Shown here piece after piece: positions 9,922 through 18,483 of a stretch of 64,000 bases of DNA. The DNA comes from a virus. A program made the position numbers and the translations under genes. Below the pieces are notes generated by a model, which had not been told where the DNA came from, searched no databases, and worked only from the letters and a program-made list of their open reading frames with translations. The stretch lies in the IMG/VR virus record IMGVR_UViG_3300042868_004707, positions 51,250 to 115,249 of that record; one strand, given 5' to 3'. Position 1 is the first letter of the stretch. The number at the start of each line of letters is the position of its first letter.

Positions 9922-11061
9922 TTAAGGTATATAAATAATATAACGACAACCAATTGATGGTTGAATATTTGAGTGAGCTAAACCTCCACCAAATGGTGCA
10001 GCACTAGAACTTACACTTACAGTTACACCTGTTTCTTCATTAGATGTTTCATAAATTTGACCATTTCCTGTACCAGTTCCACTGATTATTGCACTAGAAG
10101 GAGTTGTTACAAAAGGAATAATATCATTTGTAGATCTTAAAGTATTTGTAGGATTAGTAGAATCATCAGAAAACTTATGTCTATGTCCATCATCTGTAAC
10201 TGTTACAGCATTTGTAATAGCATGTGTATGTGAAGGAATTTGATTATCGTTTAATACAATTTGATTTGCTCCTGTGACAGTTCCTATAGAATAATTAGGA
10301 TTACCTGCAATAGTAGGATCAACTGCTGCTGCCATTGTTCCTCCTAACATTGTACCATCTGTAACACCAACTAATGTTCTACCTCTTAAATCAGGAGTAC
10401 CATTATTACCATTACATAAATAAATATTAATCCAATCTCCTGTACCAGCTCCAGATCCATTAAAATATGTTATTGGACCATAATAAGGAACAGCAGCATA
10501 AGGAACCATTCTGTTTTTGATTAATGAACCTTCACCAGAACCATCTAGATAAGCTTGAATCAAAGCATCTAATTCATCTATTTGCACATATGTGTTAGGT
10601 AAGTTAAGTAGAAGTCCATTAAAATCTGTTTTTAATGTACACAATGTATTAATTGTAACTTGTAATATAGAATGTGTACCAGAAGATGATGTAACTCCTG
10701 CTAAACAATTTGTTGTGTAAGGAGCTTCTATAACATTAATAGCTTCATCTAATAAATCTAATTCTTCCTGTAATTTACATGTAGCTTTAATTAAAGCAAT
10801 AGAAAGATCTAATACATTAATGTCTCTACACGTTGGAAGATATTGTTTCACTACATCACAAATAATTGATGAGTTAATATCTAATATAATTCCTGTACCA
10901 TCTAATGTAGATGTAAGAAACGTAATTAATGCTTGTTCTACAAAAGATAGAGAATCACCAGTTTGAATTCCTAAGACAGGAACATCAATTCCTGTATATC
11001 TAACACATCTGTCAGAGACAATCTCTGTACATCCGTTATAACAATTTGAGCAATTGGACAT
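9922..11061 (-). CDS. Fibre protein with phage tail-collar domain
   Basis: 379 aa. The N-terminal half has an anchor-like segment (RYTGIDVPVLG, then FVEQALITFL) and helices. The C-terminal half is a collar domain of the short-fibre/microcystin-dependent type: GDWINIYLCNG, DLRGRTLVGVTDG, the QIPSHTHAI motif, DDGHRHKF, and a final HSNIQPSIGCRYIIYIP. HxH motifs in this fold bind metal in fibre trimers. It most likely forms a trimeric fibre on head or tail. Unlike its neighbours it has no poly-Thr run. Confidence 0.75.
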   Translation of the reverse strand: MSNCSNCYNGCTEIVSDRCVRYTGIDVPVLGIQTGDSLSFVEQALITFLTSTLDGTGIILDINSSIICDVVKQYLPTCRDINVLDLSIALIKATCKLQEELDLLDEAINVIEAPYTTNCLAGVTSSSGTHSILQVTINTLCTLKTDFNGLLLNLPNTYVQIDELDALIQAYLDGSGEGSLIKNRMVPYAAVPYYGPITYFNGSGAGTGDWINIYLCNGNNGTPDLRGRTLVGVTDGTMLGGTMAAAVDPTIAGNPNYSIGTVTGANQIVLNDNQIPSHTHAITNAVTVTDDGHRHKFSDDSTNPTNTLRSTNDIIPFVTTPSSAIISGTGTGNGQIYETSNEETGVTVSVSSSAAPFGGGLAHSNIQPSIGCRYIIYIP

Positions 11062-11081
11062 ATTATTTTATTTTAAAAAGT

Positions 11082-11444
11082 TTAAACTGTTGTTGTGGTG
11101 GTAGTAGTTGGATTTTGTACAATTGTAATATCACAAGGTTCTTCTAAACAACGTTCTGGTTCATTACATTTATTAACACATCCTGATGTAAGACGAATCA
11201 CTCTACTAGCAATCATTTGTACAGAGTAGGTATGTACATAATTAGGATTGTAATATTTGTACATAAGAATTCTTCTATATCCAATTAGTTGAAGTATGTC
11301 ATTAGAAGGCACAGATTTATTCAACATATATGAAATATTGTTGTATAAGTTGTTGCCAAGTTCTGCCAACTTGCAATCTATTTTCTTAATTAAAGAAGGA
11401 ATGTTTGCACATTCTGGACAATTAGTTAGTCTTGGTGATAACAT
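11082..11444 (-). CDS. Conserved structural-block protein with poly-threonine tail
   Basis: 120 aa. The body is helical with Cys pairs (CPECANI near residue 9; CVNKCNEPERCLEEPC near 93-108) and ends in seven Thr and a Val. It lies between the collar fibre gene and a Cys-rich mini-gene. The Cys spacing suggests disulfides or a metal site. The function is unrecognised; a small virion protein is likely from context. Confidence 0.5.
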   Translation of the reverse strand: MLSPRLTNCPECANIPSLIKKIDCKLAELGNNLYNNISYMLNKSVPSNDILQLIGYRRILMYKYYNPNYVHTYSVQMIASRVIRLTSGCVNKCNEPERCLEEPCDITIVQNPTTTTTTTV

Positions 11445-11455
11445 AATCAGGTTTT

Positions 11456-11551
11456 TTATTTTTCAACTTTAGATGCACATTGTCCACATAACCCATTGGT
11501 TAATTGACATCCACATCCCACTCTAGCTCCGCATGAAGTACATTGTGCCAT
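11456..11551 (-). CDS. 31-aa cysteine-rich mini-protein (zinc-knuckle-like)
   Basis: The frame starts at 11551, three bases before the 187-aa gene stop, and reads MAQCTSCGARVGCGC, then LCGQC and a basic tail. Six cysteines in 31 residues in CxxC pairs suggest a tiny zinc ribbon. It fills an otherwise empty gap in the structural operon and keeps the operon's tight spacing, which supports it being real. No function is known. Confidence 0.6.
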   Translation of the reverse strand: MAQCTSCGARVGCGCQLTNGLCGQCASKVEK

Positions 11552-11553
11552 AA

Positions 11554-12117
11554 TTAATAAAAGTTTATTAGGTAGTTGTTACCAGAACAACCACAGTTGG
11601 ATTTTAAAAAGTTGTTTAACATATTATCTGCTTGAGCATATAATGTGTTTGATTCATATTCTGCACAGTTATTAGCTGCTGAAATAGCTCCTTGAATAAA
11701 GAAGTTAATTGTATTTAATTGTACACTAGATTGTGTTTTAAGTGCTCTGTCACATTCCATCATATTTAATTGAAGAAATGCGTTATCAAACTTTTCTTGA
11801 AGTTTATCAACACGTAATATTGTCTTCTCTACATAATTTGCATATGCAGGAGCAACGGAATATTTAATTCTATATATTCCATCAGGAAGAGCTTGATTGC
11901 AACCAGGATCTGTTATTCCTAAATTAGATGATGTAAATACATTGATTTCATTAGGAACAAAAGGTAATATTTTGGTTCCAAATCCAGGAATGTCAATCTC
12001 AATAGATGGTGCAGAAACCACTGAAGGATTGGTAGGATATACAGAAGCATCTGCAACACCAAGTGTAAGTACACTATAAGTAGGAACTACTAATATATCT
12101 AATTGTAAGTTTGCCAT
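11554..12117 (-). CDS. Structural-block protein of unknown function
   Basis: 187 aa. The first about 85 residues are beta-rich (PSIEIDIPGFGTKILPF, then LPDGIYRIKYSV). The rest is helical with CNQA, MECDRAL and a CGCSGNN terminus. Its neighbours are the mini-protein and the large poly-Thr protein. A head or fibre accessory role is plausible; no diagnostic motif was recognised. Confidence 0.5.
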   Translation of the reverse strand: MANLQLDILVVPTYSVLTLGVADASVYPTNPSVVSAPSIEIDIPGFGTKILPFVPNEINVFTSSNLGITDPGCNQALPDGIYRIKYSVAPAYANYVEKTILRVDKLQEKFDNAFLQLNMMECDRALKTQSSVQLNTINFFIQGAISAANNCAEYESNTLYAQADNMLNNFLKSNCGCSGNNYLINFY

Positions 12118-12134
12118 GTTGTTTTTAAATAAAT

Positions 12135-12172
12135 ATGCCAGAGGATGTGAGTTATCCTCTATCCCCTGGCAT
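12135..12172 (-). terminator. Nested hairpin after the 396-aa structural gene
   Basis: Outer arms ATGCCAG/CTGGCAT enclose a second 7-bp stem AGAGGAT/ATCCTCT. In the leftward RNA it is followed by ATTTATTT rather than a clean U run, so it may be a weak terminator or an RNA-stabilising element. Confidence 0.55.
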
Positions 12173-12205
12173 AGGTTATTATTAATTTACTCTCTTCTTT
12201 TATTC

Positions 12206-13396
12206 TTAAGGAATAAGAGTAGAAGTAGTAGTTGTTGTAGATGCAGGAGCACTAGAAGTAGTTGTTGTAGTTGTGATACAAGCATTGTTATCAACAACAG
12301 CACCTAAAGCACCTTCTAAGATAGCTTGGAACTCATCTGTAAGATCATTACCACCTTGAGGTACAGCAAGAATCACTGTAGAATCTTCCATGATGTAATC
12401 ACCCCATTGGTACTCAGATCTGTTATACTCGTTAAATCTAATATAGAAAGTGTTATAAATAGCACCATCAGATACCCAAGACTCAAAGTTCTCGTTGTAA
12501 CCATTCATTCTATATAAATGTTTCAAGTAACCAGCTTGGTAACTGTAGAAGTTTTTCTCTAATTGAGCAATTTCTGCAGATGTACCAGTAGCATAAGAAG
12601 CACGTTGTCTAATAATAGGATCAGCAACTAAATTACAAGCATCTGCTACAATAAAGTCAGCAGTTGTAGCTGGACCAGAATAAACAAAAGTTCTAAAAGA
12701 CATTCTATCATATTCAAAAGGGAACGCTGCGATATCACAAGGTTGACCATATTTAGTTAATGGTTTTCCTGTAATACGTAATGTAGTTCCACCTATATTT
12801 TCAAATGTATAGAATGTAGAGAAAGAAATGTTATCAGGGTTGTTTCCTGGAGCTTTCAAGTTTAATTGATAGATCAAGTCATTGATGATAGTGTTAGCAC
12901 TTACATCATCACATGGATTGTCATCACAATTACAACATGGAGCCTGAACAGTTACTGAACGAGTAAAACCATTGAAATACAATGTATCAATATAAGAAGA
13001 GTGAGCACGTAAAGTTAACGTGATAACTTCTCCACATTGTACAGTGAAATTAGTTACATCAGTAATTTGGTTTGCCGCAGTTGGACATCCTGTTACTTTG
13101 TACCATTCTGTTACATTAGAATTTTTTGTTGAAATTGTTTGAGCATTACCTGTTAATGCAGTTGTTTGAACACCAATCTTATCAGATCTTTTAGATCCTT
13201 GTAAATAAGTGTTTGTTCTACCTTGTGCAATGTAAAAGTACGGAAAGTTTTTAATAGTCGTACCAGTTACAGTAGCATACAAATTGTTAAAGATTCCCAC
13301 AGTACCTGCAGTAAGGTCTTGTGTTGAGCCAGAGCTAGGGACAGCAGTTTGCCCTACTGGAACCACGAATAACGTGGTTAATGAAAAATCAGCCAT
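12206..13396 (-). CDS. Putative capsid auxiliary/decoration protein with poly-threonine tail
   Basis: 396 aa. The body is beta-rich with a Cys cluster at about 157-168 (CCNCDDNPCDD) and has no enzyme motif. The last 25 residues are two Thr runs split by SSAPAS. It lies two genes past the capsid protein gene and has its own 3' hairpin, fitting a well-expressed virion protein. Assignment as a head auxiliary or decoration protein is inferred. Confidence 0.5.
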   Translation of the reverse strand: MADFSLTTLFVVPVGQTAVPSSGSTQDLTAGTVGIFNNLYATVTGTTIKNFPYFYIAQGRTNTYLQGSKRSDKIGVQTTALTGNAQTISTKNSNVTEWYKVTGCPTAANQITDVTNFTVQCGEVITLTLRAHSSYIDTLYFNGFTRSVTVQAPCCNCDDNPCDDVSANTIINDLIYQLNLKAPGNNPDNISFSTFYTFENIGGTTLRITGKPLTKYGQPCDIAAFPFEYDRMSFRTFVYSGPATTADFIVADACNLVADPIIRQRASYATGTSAEIAQLEKNFYSYQAGYLKHLYRMNGYNENFESWVSDGAIYNTFYIRFNEYNRSEYQWGDYIMEDSTVILAVPQGGNDLTDEFQAILEGALGAVVDNNACITTTTTTSSAPASTTTTTSTLIP

Positions 13397-13424
13397 TTTT
13401 ATTTATTTTAAATGTTAATAAAGT

Positions 13425-14156
13425 TTATTCGTTTGTTTGTATTCTGAATTGAGCACTCTGAGCTGCAGAAGCATTTTCAGTATACATTGCTAGATTTTGT
13501 ACTGTAAGATCTAACAATTCATCTTCTAAATATAATTCAAGTTCACAATCTTGATCAAATGATGGTGTTCCATCTAACATTATATATCCTGTCTTATTTA
13601 TATATTGAGGATATCTCATGTACATTATGTAAACTTTTGTTGGTGTGAATGTACCATCTGTAAAATAACTTATCTCATCTGATGATAAAGAGTTGAATGT
13701 TTCTTGGTATTCAAAACTTGGTTTGTAATGATCATTATTCATAATGAACTGAAGATCACCATGTTTTGCAAGATCTCGATTAATCCAAATCTTTCTATTC
13801 TTACATCTTCCTTTGTCTGCTAAAACATATGAATCTATATAGAACATATATTGTGGCTCAAGATTATGTACATACGTACACCATTGATTTATTTCAGGAT
13901 TCTTTAATATAAGATCTAGAGGTTGGTGATTATAATTCATTATAAGACTTTGTAAGTCTTCATAACGTTTCTTAAACGAATCCATCCCTAATCCACTAGT
14001 AACACTAAGACCATCAACTTTTTGTTTTATCAACTTGATCTGAGCCTCATTCAAAGCTAAGATTTTGTCTTCTAATTGAATCTGTTGGTGCTCATTAGTT
14101 GATAGCTTATTTAGTTTCTGATCGATCTTATATAATAAACTATCTACTGGTATCAT
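13425..14156 (-). CDS. Structural protein, possible head-tail adaptor
   Basis: 243 aa. Residues 1-60 are a likely coiled coil (LYKIDQKLNKLS, QLEDKILALNEAQIKLIKQK). The middle is beta-rich with Trp and Tyr. The C-terminus (LELYLEDELLDLTVQNLAMYTENASAAQSAQFR) has the helical end common in connector-like proteins. The position close to the capsid gene fits a head-completion or adaptor role; this is inference. Confidence 0.45.
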   Translation of the reverse strand: MIPVDSLLYKIDQKLNKLSTNEHQQIQLEDKILALNEAQIKLIKQKVDGLSVTSGLGMDSFKKRYEDLQSLIMNYNHQPLDLILKNPEINQWCTYVHNLEPQYMFYIDSYVLADKGRCKNRKIWINRDLAKHGDLQFIMNNDHYKPSFEYQETFNSLSSDEISYFTDGTFTPTKVYIMYMRYPQYINKTGYIMLDGTPSFDQDCELELYLEDELLDLTVQNLAMYTENASAAQSAQFRIQTNE

Positions 14157-14173
14157 ATTCTTTTATATTTATA

Positions 14174-14202
14174 AAACTAGCCTCTTAAATAGAAGCTAGT
14201 TT
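14174..14202 (-). terminator. Hairpin overlapping the end of the 322-aa gene
   Basis: AAACTAGC pairs with GCTAGTTT around a 13-base loop, with T-rich sequence on both sides. It overlaps the stop codon of the upstream gene and could act in either direction. Confidence 0.5.
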
Positions 14203-15153
14203 TTTAGTTTTTAATTTGCCTTCTAATACTAATAACTCATCTTGGTTATCATCATCAGCAAGGAATTTAATTAAATCTTCTTCATCTTTAGCTATTTCAA
14301 ACTCTCCTTCATAAACCTTACCATTAGGTTTGATTCTGTAGATAGAATGTGCAACAGCTTGTTTTACTAAATCTTTAATATGGAGTAAACTCTCTTTCAT
14401 GTCAGCAAATCTATTGAACACTTCAACTGGATTTAATCCTGAATATTTACCATTCTTGAATTCAGTTTGTTTCAATACATTATCTACTAAGTTGTATACA
14501 ACCTCTTCTTTTGAATCTTCTGATACTGGAAGACCTAATAGTCTTGCAACTTTACGTTTCTTCTCAGGAGTCATAGAATCAAACTTAACAATTGCTTTGT
14601 TGATCAATTGTTTTTTCTTGAAGATCACTGCATTCTCAATCTCATCATCAACAACATAAAACTGTGTTTCTGCTGGATATTCTCCTCTTTCCCATGCTTG
14701 GTGAGAAGATGCAATAGTTGGATGTACTCTCAACCATGAAAAGGCTATTTCTTGGAAAGCATTTGATAAATCAAAATAGTTATCACCATCCATTAATTTA
14801 ACTGCTTGCACGTGAGTTTGATCATCTGGAGATAATGACAATCCATAGTTCCAAAATTTAGAACGTGGCCCTAAGTCAATATCACCTATTTCACTCTCAA
14901 GTTTTTTTCTAAGAGCAGTTACTCTTTCAACTTCAAGTTCTCTTTCAGTATCATCTTTGATACGTCTAATGTAAGCAGCATCTGGATCAAGTCCCGTTCT
15001 ATACTTACCATCTAATTCCTTATAAGGATATTTGAATACACCTGTACCAGGGATTCTTGTCATTCCTTTTTGTGCTAACCCACTATCCATTGTTTGTAAC
15101 TGAGAACTATTATATTCTCTCTTAATAGTAGAAATTTTGCCTGTTTTACCCAT
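14185..15153 (-). CDS. crAss-like structural protein, first gene after the capsid gene
   Basis: 322 aa, mostly helical and charged, with no enzyme motif. Notable segments are RIPGTGVFKYPYKELDGKYRTG near 33-54 and FDSMTPEKKRKVARLLGLPVS near 195, followed by an acidic stretch before the C-terminus. It follows the capsid gene after a structured gap with a tRNA. A head-assembly or virion cargo role is plausible but not shown. Confidence 0.45.
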   Translation of the reverse strand: MGKTGKISTIKREYNSSQLQTMDSGLAQKGMTRIPGTGVFKYPYKELDGKYRTGLDPDAAYIRRIKDDTERELEVERVTALRKKLESEIGDIDLGPRSKFWNYGLSLSPDDQTHVQAVKLMDGDNYFDLSNAFQEIAFSWLRVHPTIASSHQAWERGEYPAETQFYVVDDEIENAVIFKKKQLINKAIVKFDSMTPEKKRKVARLLGLPVSEDSKEEVVYNLVDNVLKQTEFKNGKYSGLNPVEVFNRFADMKESLLHIKDLVKQAVAHSIYRIKPNGKVYEGEFEIAKDEEDLIKFLADDDNQDELLVLEGKLKTKKLASI

Positions 15154-15188
15154 AATGTAGTTATTTAATAATATTTGGTTTATTTTAG

Positions 15189-15262
15189 TTGCGTGGGAAG
15201 GACTCGAACCTTCGACCTCTGGATTATGAGTCCAGCAAGCTAACCAACTGCTCTACCACACG
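15189..15262 (-). tRNA. tRNA with CAT anticodon, initiator-like
   Basis: Full cloverleaf on the minus strand: acceptor CGTGTGG/CCACGCA, D stem GAGC/GCTT, anticodon stem CTGGA/TCCAG with loop CTCATAA (CAT at 15226-15228), T stem GAAGG/CCTTC with loop TTCGAGT, discriminator A. The 3' CCA is not encoded. Position 1-72 is a C-A mismatch and 11-24 is A-U, both marks of bacterial initiator tRNA. Only two of the three G-C pairs usual in the initiator anticodon stem are present. It lies in the leftward capsid transcript. It could instead be an elongator Met or lysidine-modified Ile tRNA. Confidence 0.9.
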
Positions 15263-15477
15263 ATTTGTAGAGTGTTCCCATTGAAGGGAATGCGACCAGG
15301 GACACCCCAATCCATCACTCTTACTTAGTTACGTTGTTTACACAAGAGGCTTGACTAAGTCTGTTTACTCTTTTAAAGTGCAGGTGCTAAGGCAAATGCT
15401 TAGTTGGGCACTGTGTTGAGAATCATCCCCTCGTAGGAGGGAGAGGAGTTGAGGGGATTCTTCTCGGATTTTTATTA
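15263..15477 (-). ncRNA. Structured GC-rich region between the capsid gene and the tRNA
   Basis: There is no reading frame here, but several stems: an AATCCCCTC / GAGGGGATgATT hairpin just after the capsid stop; CTAAG/CTTAG with a 7-base loop; TTCCC/GGGAA; and a longer pairing of GTGTtCCC with GGGACAC. No U run follows the first stem in the leftward direction, so a simple terminator is not obvious. It may protect the capsid mRNA 3' end, guide tRNA processing or be an independent RNA. Confidence 0.4.
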
Positions 15478-17040
15478 TTAGAATTGTGGCATTTCCTCAA
15501 TCAACACAGTTCTAGATAAGTCTTCAATAAATACATCACATCTGTCTTTCATCCAGATTTCGTATCCTGGGAATTTATTAGCAGAACTCATACCTTGAGA
15601 TTTAGCAAAACCTAAGTGGTGACGAGTACCATCAATATAACCCCATGTCATAGAAGGAGCACCTTTCATTCTCACTTCTCTAATATTGTTTACCATTGAA
15701 CCATCAGACATTGGAGAAACATCAAACACCATAAATACTGGAGTAGATTTTTTGTTTTGTCCAAACTCTAAGTTAGTTTGAGGTAAATCTAATTCTTTTA
15801 AGTGGATCAATTCAACTCTACCAGTCTCACGAGTTACCATTGCATCAAATGCAAAGTTGTAAGTGATATGTTGTCCTTCACCTTGCATATATCTGTTTCC
15901 AGAATCTGCCATGAAAGTTAATCCAGAGTTTAATGCATCATTTTTCAAAGCTTGTTGGAACACGTCAAAACCAGCCTCGTTAGTGTACATTTTAACACTT
16001 CTATCTTTTACATCCACACGTCTGTAGAATAAATCTCCAAATACTGAACGGATTAAGTTAGCAGAGAACTCACCTCTGTTGTATTGTACTAAGTTACCAT
16101 TGTTTCTCATTCTGTGGTAAACACCAGCAGATGTACGTTTCAATTCTTGTTTAGAACCGTTAGTTTTAACTGTACCAGGCTTAGCCCAAATCATACGTTT
16201 AACTTTCAATTCTAACATTGATTTACGCATCCAGAATTCGATGAACGGTTCCCATTTAACATCATTACGAGTTAAAGGTAATTGGTTACGTCTTTGTGGA
16301 GCATATACTAAAATGTCTAATGGTTTACCAGAAGCATCTCTCATCATTTTGTCATCAGCCCACTCAGTGATTTTGTGCTCATATCCATATGCAGAACCTA
16401 AAGATTCGAACATAGTGATTTGCTCACCTAATCTTGGTAATCCTAATAAGTCTTGATCAAACTCACCAATAGCAGCGTCAACTAATTCTAGCTCAACACC
16501 ATATTGTAAAAAGATAGGATTTACATAATCAACAACTGGGTTGTCAGTTACTAATGTGAATGTGTATAAGTAACCCATGTTCCAAGGCACAGGATCTTTG
16601 ATTACGTAGAATCTAGGACCATATTGACGTGTACCTACAGAAACGATAGCATTTTTAGAGAATTCATTAGTATCTAATACTAAAGTGAATTCTTGACCAT
16701 CGATACCTGTTTTACCAGACGTAATTAAATCTTGTGTGGTAGAAGGAATGTCAATAATTTTTGGGAACTTGTAAGGAACAGCTACTTGCCATTTCCAAGC
16801 ATCACTATTATTATCAATGTAATAAGGTGTGCTTTTGTTGATCATGTCTAAGAAGTCATTACTGTACAACGAGCTCTGAGTATATAAAGAGATAATCTTT
16901 TTATCATAATCTGCAGGCTCAGTCGAGTGAAAACTCTCTAAGTGATTTGAGTCTGTAAGTTTCCCTACTGCACGTTTGTCCATAGACGCAACACGAGCAT
17001 AAGTAAAACCTGTTAACCCAGGGATAGTTTGAATTGCCAT
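15478..17040 (-). CDS. Major capsid protein, crAss-like
   Basis: 520 aa, the usual size for crAss-like capsid proteins (about 490-530). The start MAIQTIPGLTGFTYARVASM, the YLYTFTLVTDNP segment, GSAYGYEHKITEWADDKMMR and the ending ILVEEMPQF-like strand (VLIEEMPQF) fit the family as I know it. No protease motif is present. The gene is flanked by a scaffold-like gene upstream and structured RNA downstream. It builds the icosahedral shell. Confidence 0.85.
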   Translation of the reverse strand: MAIQTIPGLTGFTYARVASMDKRAVGKLTDSNHLESFHSTEPADYDKKIISLYTQSSLYSNDFLDMINKSTPYYIDNNSDAWKWQVAVPYKFPKIIDIPSTTQDLITSGKTGIDGQEFTLVLDTNEFSKNAIVSVGTRQYGPRFYVIKDPVPWNMGYLYTFTLVTDNPVVDYVNPIFLQYGVELELVDAAIGEFDQDLLGLPRLGEQITMFESLGSAYGYEHKITEWADDKMMRDASGKPLDILVYAPQRRNQLPLTRNDVKWEPFIEFWMRKSMLELKVKRMIWAKPGTVKTNGSKQELKRTSAGVYHRMRNNGNLVQYNRGEFSANLIRSVFGDLFYRRVDVKDRSVKMYTNEAGFDVFQQALKNDALNSGLTFMADSGNRYMQGEGQHITYNFAFDAMVTRETGRVELIHLKELDLPQTNLEFGQNKKSTPVFMVFDVSPMSDGSMVNNIREVRMKGAPSMTWGYIDGTRHHLGFAKSQGMSSANKFPGYEIWMKDRCDVFIEDLSRTVLIEEMPQF

Positions 17041-17078
17041 TGTTTATTCGTTTTTTTGTTAATTATTAATTTGTTTTG

Positions 17079-18341
17079 TTATAAGAACCATGAATTAGGA
17101 TTAGATTTTGAACCAGTAGCTCCAGTTGATTTAACTTTAGTTACTTGTCTTGCAACTTCTCCAAATAACTCGTTAGACTTTTTAGTCACACCTGTTTTTT
17201 GTATAGTTGATAATGTAGGATCTTTTTCTAACATCTTCATGATGAGCCCTAACTTAACTTTCATTGCATGATTCTCTGGTCTTTTCATATCCAGAATAGC
17301 ACGATCAAAGTCTGTAAGAGTTTCTCCTGAAGGAGTTTTCCACTTATCAACTAATAAGAAGTCTTGTAGTTCGCCTGCTAATTTTGGATTGATAGGAATA
17401 CCATCAAACTCTTTTGATTTTATTTTATCATTAAGAATGTCTTGAACGTTCTTAATATATTGATTTCTAATTTGTGCTTTTTGTTGTAATTCTTGTTCAG
17501 CCTTAACTTCCATTTGTTGCAACTTAACTGCTTCTTTTTTAACTAACACCTTGTGATGTTTAGTAGCTACGCTTTCAAGATCACCATAATTTTTAAATCT
17601 TTCAATCTCTGTATCAATATCTTCATTATCAAATCCTTGATCTAATAATGCTTGTCTCACTACTCTTGCTTGATTATCTTCATCACTAAGATCCATTTCA
17701 GCAAAACTAACTACTTGATTGTAAGTTCCAAAATACTCTTTAGGATTAACTCCTTTTACAAATATGGCTTCAAATGCTTGTTGATAATCTTCTCCAAATT
17801 GTCCTATGAAATTATTAACTGTTTCAATTGCACCTTTCTTCTTTTCTTCATTGAATCGTTCTAAGAACTCTTCTGCAGTGGAGATTGGTTCTTGATCTTC
17901 ATCTTCATCAGAAGTGAACACTCCTAATTTATAAAGATCGTTTGCAAGAGCAGTGAATTGTGTACCTTGTGGTTCATCCTCATCTCCATCAGCAGCAGCT
18001 TCTGTAGCTTTTGCAGGTTTTGCTGGAGCAGGTGTATCATCTTCATTATCATCTTCATTATCACTCAAGAAATCAGAAATCATTGATTGTCCTTCTTGTT
18101 TTTCTTCATCTGTTTTACCATCAACGCTTTTAGGAGGAACAATGTCCTTACCTTTTGGTACTGCTGGTGCATCTGGTGCAGCAGGAGCATCTGCGTTTTT
18201 AATAATAGGTTGAACATCATCTGGATTAGAAGATGCTGTCTCAGGTTCGAATAATCCTTGAAGCAATTCTTGGTTACCCATACCCATTTCCATAGTATCT
18301 TGAATACTAAAGTTACCCATAGTTTCTAAATTATCAGCCAT
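17079..18341 (-). CDS. Scaffold-like acidic protein
   Basis: 420 aa. The first about 150 residues are acidic low-complexity sequence rich in Asp, Glu, Pro and Ala (ISDFLSDNEDDNEDD; APAKPAKA; DGDEDEP). The middle is charged and helical (EAVKLQQMEVKAEQELQQKAQIRN), and the C-terminus is basic with Ser and Asn. This is the usual make-up of capsid scaffold proteins, and the place between portal and capsid genes fits. It has its own promoter at 18373-18402. No protease active site was seen. Confidence 0.6.
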   Translation of the reverse strand: MADNLETMGNFSIQDTMEMGMGNQELLQGLFEPETASSNPDDVQPIIKNADAPAAPDAPAVPKGKDIVPPKSVDGKTDEEKQEGQSMISDFLSDNEDDNEDDTPAPAKPAKATEAAADGDEDEPQGTQFTALANDLYKLGVFTSDEDEDQEPISTAEEFLERFNEEKKKGAIETVNNFIGQFGEDYQQAFEAIFVKGVNPKEYFGTYNQVVSFAEMDLSDEDNQARVVRQALLDQGFDNEDIDTEIERFKNYGDLESVATKHHKVLVKKEAVKLQQMEVKAEQELQQKAQIRNQYIKNVQDILNDKIKSKEFDGIPINPKLAGELQDFLLVDKWKTPSGETLTDFDRAILDMKRPENHAMKVKLGLIMKMLEKDPTLSTIQKTGVTKKSNELFGEVARQVTKVKSTGATGSKSNPNSWFL

Positions 18342-18372
18342 ATGTAGTTGTATTTATGTTTGGTTTATTATG

Positions 18373-18402
18373 TAAAAGTATAATAAGAGTTTTTAATATC
18401 AA
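18373..18402 (-). promoter_or_regulatory. Bacteroidota-type promoter for the scaffold/capsid genes
   Basis: Leftward reading gives TTG, 19 bases, TACTTTTA, about 30 bases before the scaffold-like start at 18341. It would allow the capsid genes to be transcribed above the level of portal and terminase. Confidence 0.6.
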
Positions 18403-18459
18403 AGGAATATGCATCAATGTGATCCAATTTTCCAGATAATATAGCATTAATATTATTTA

Positions 18460-18475
18460 CCCCTCCGAAGAGGGG
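18460..18475 (-). terminator. UUCG-loop hairpin after the portal gene
   Basis: CCCCTC/GAGGGG stem with TTCG loop in the leftward RNA, nine bases past the portal stop. No U run follows, so it may be a partial terminator or 3'-end stabiliser. Confidence 0.55.
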
Positions 18476-18483
18476 CAACTTTT

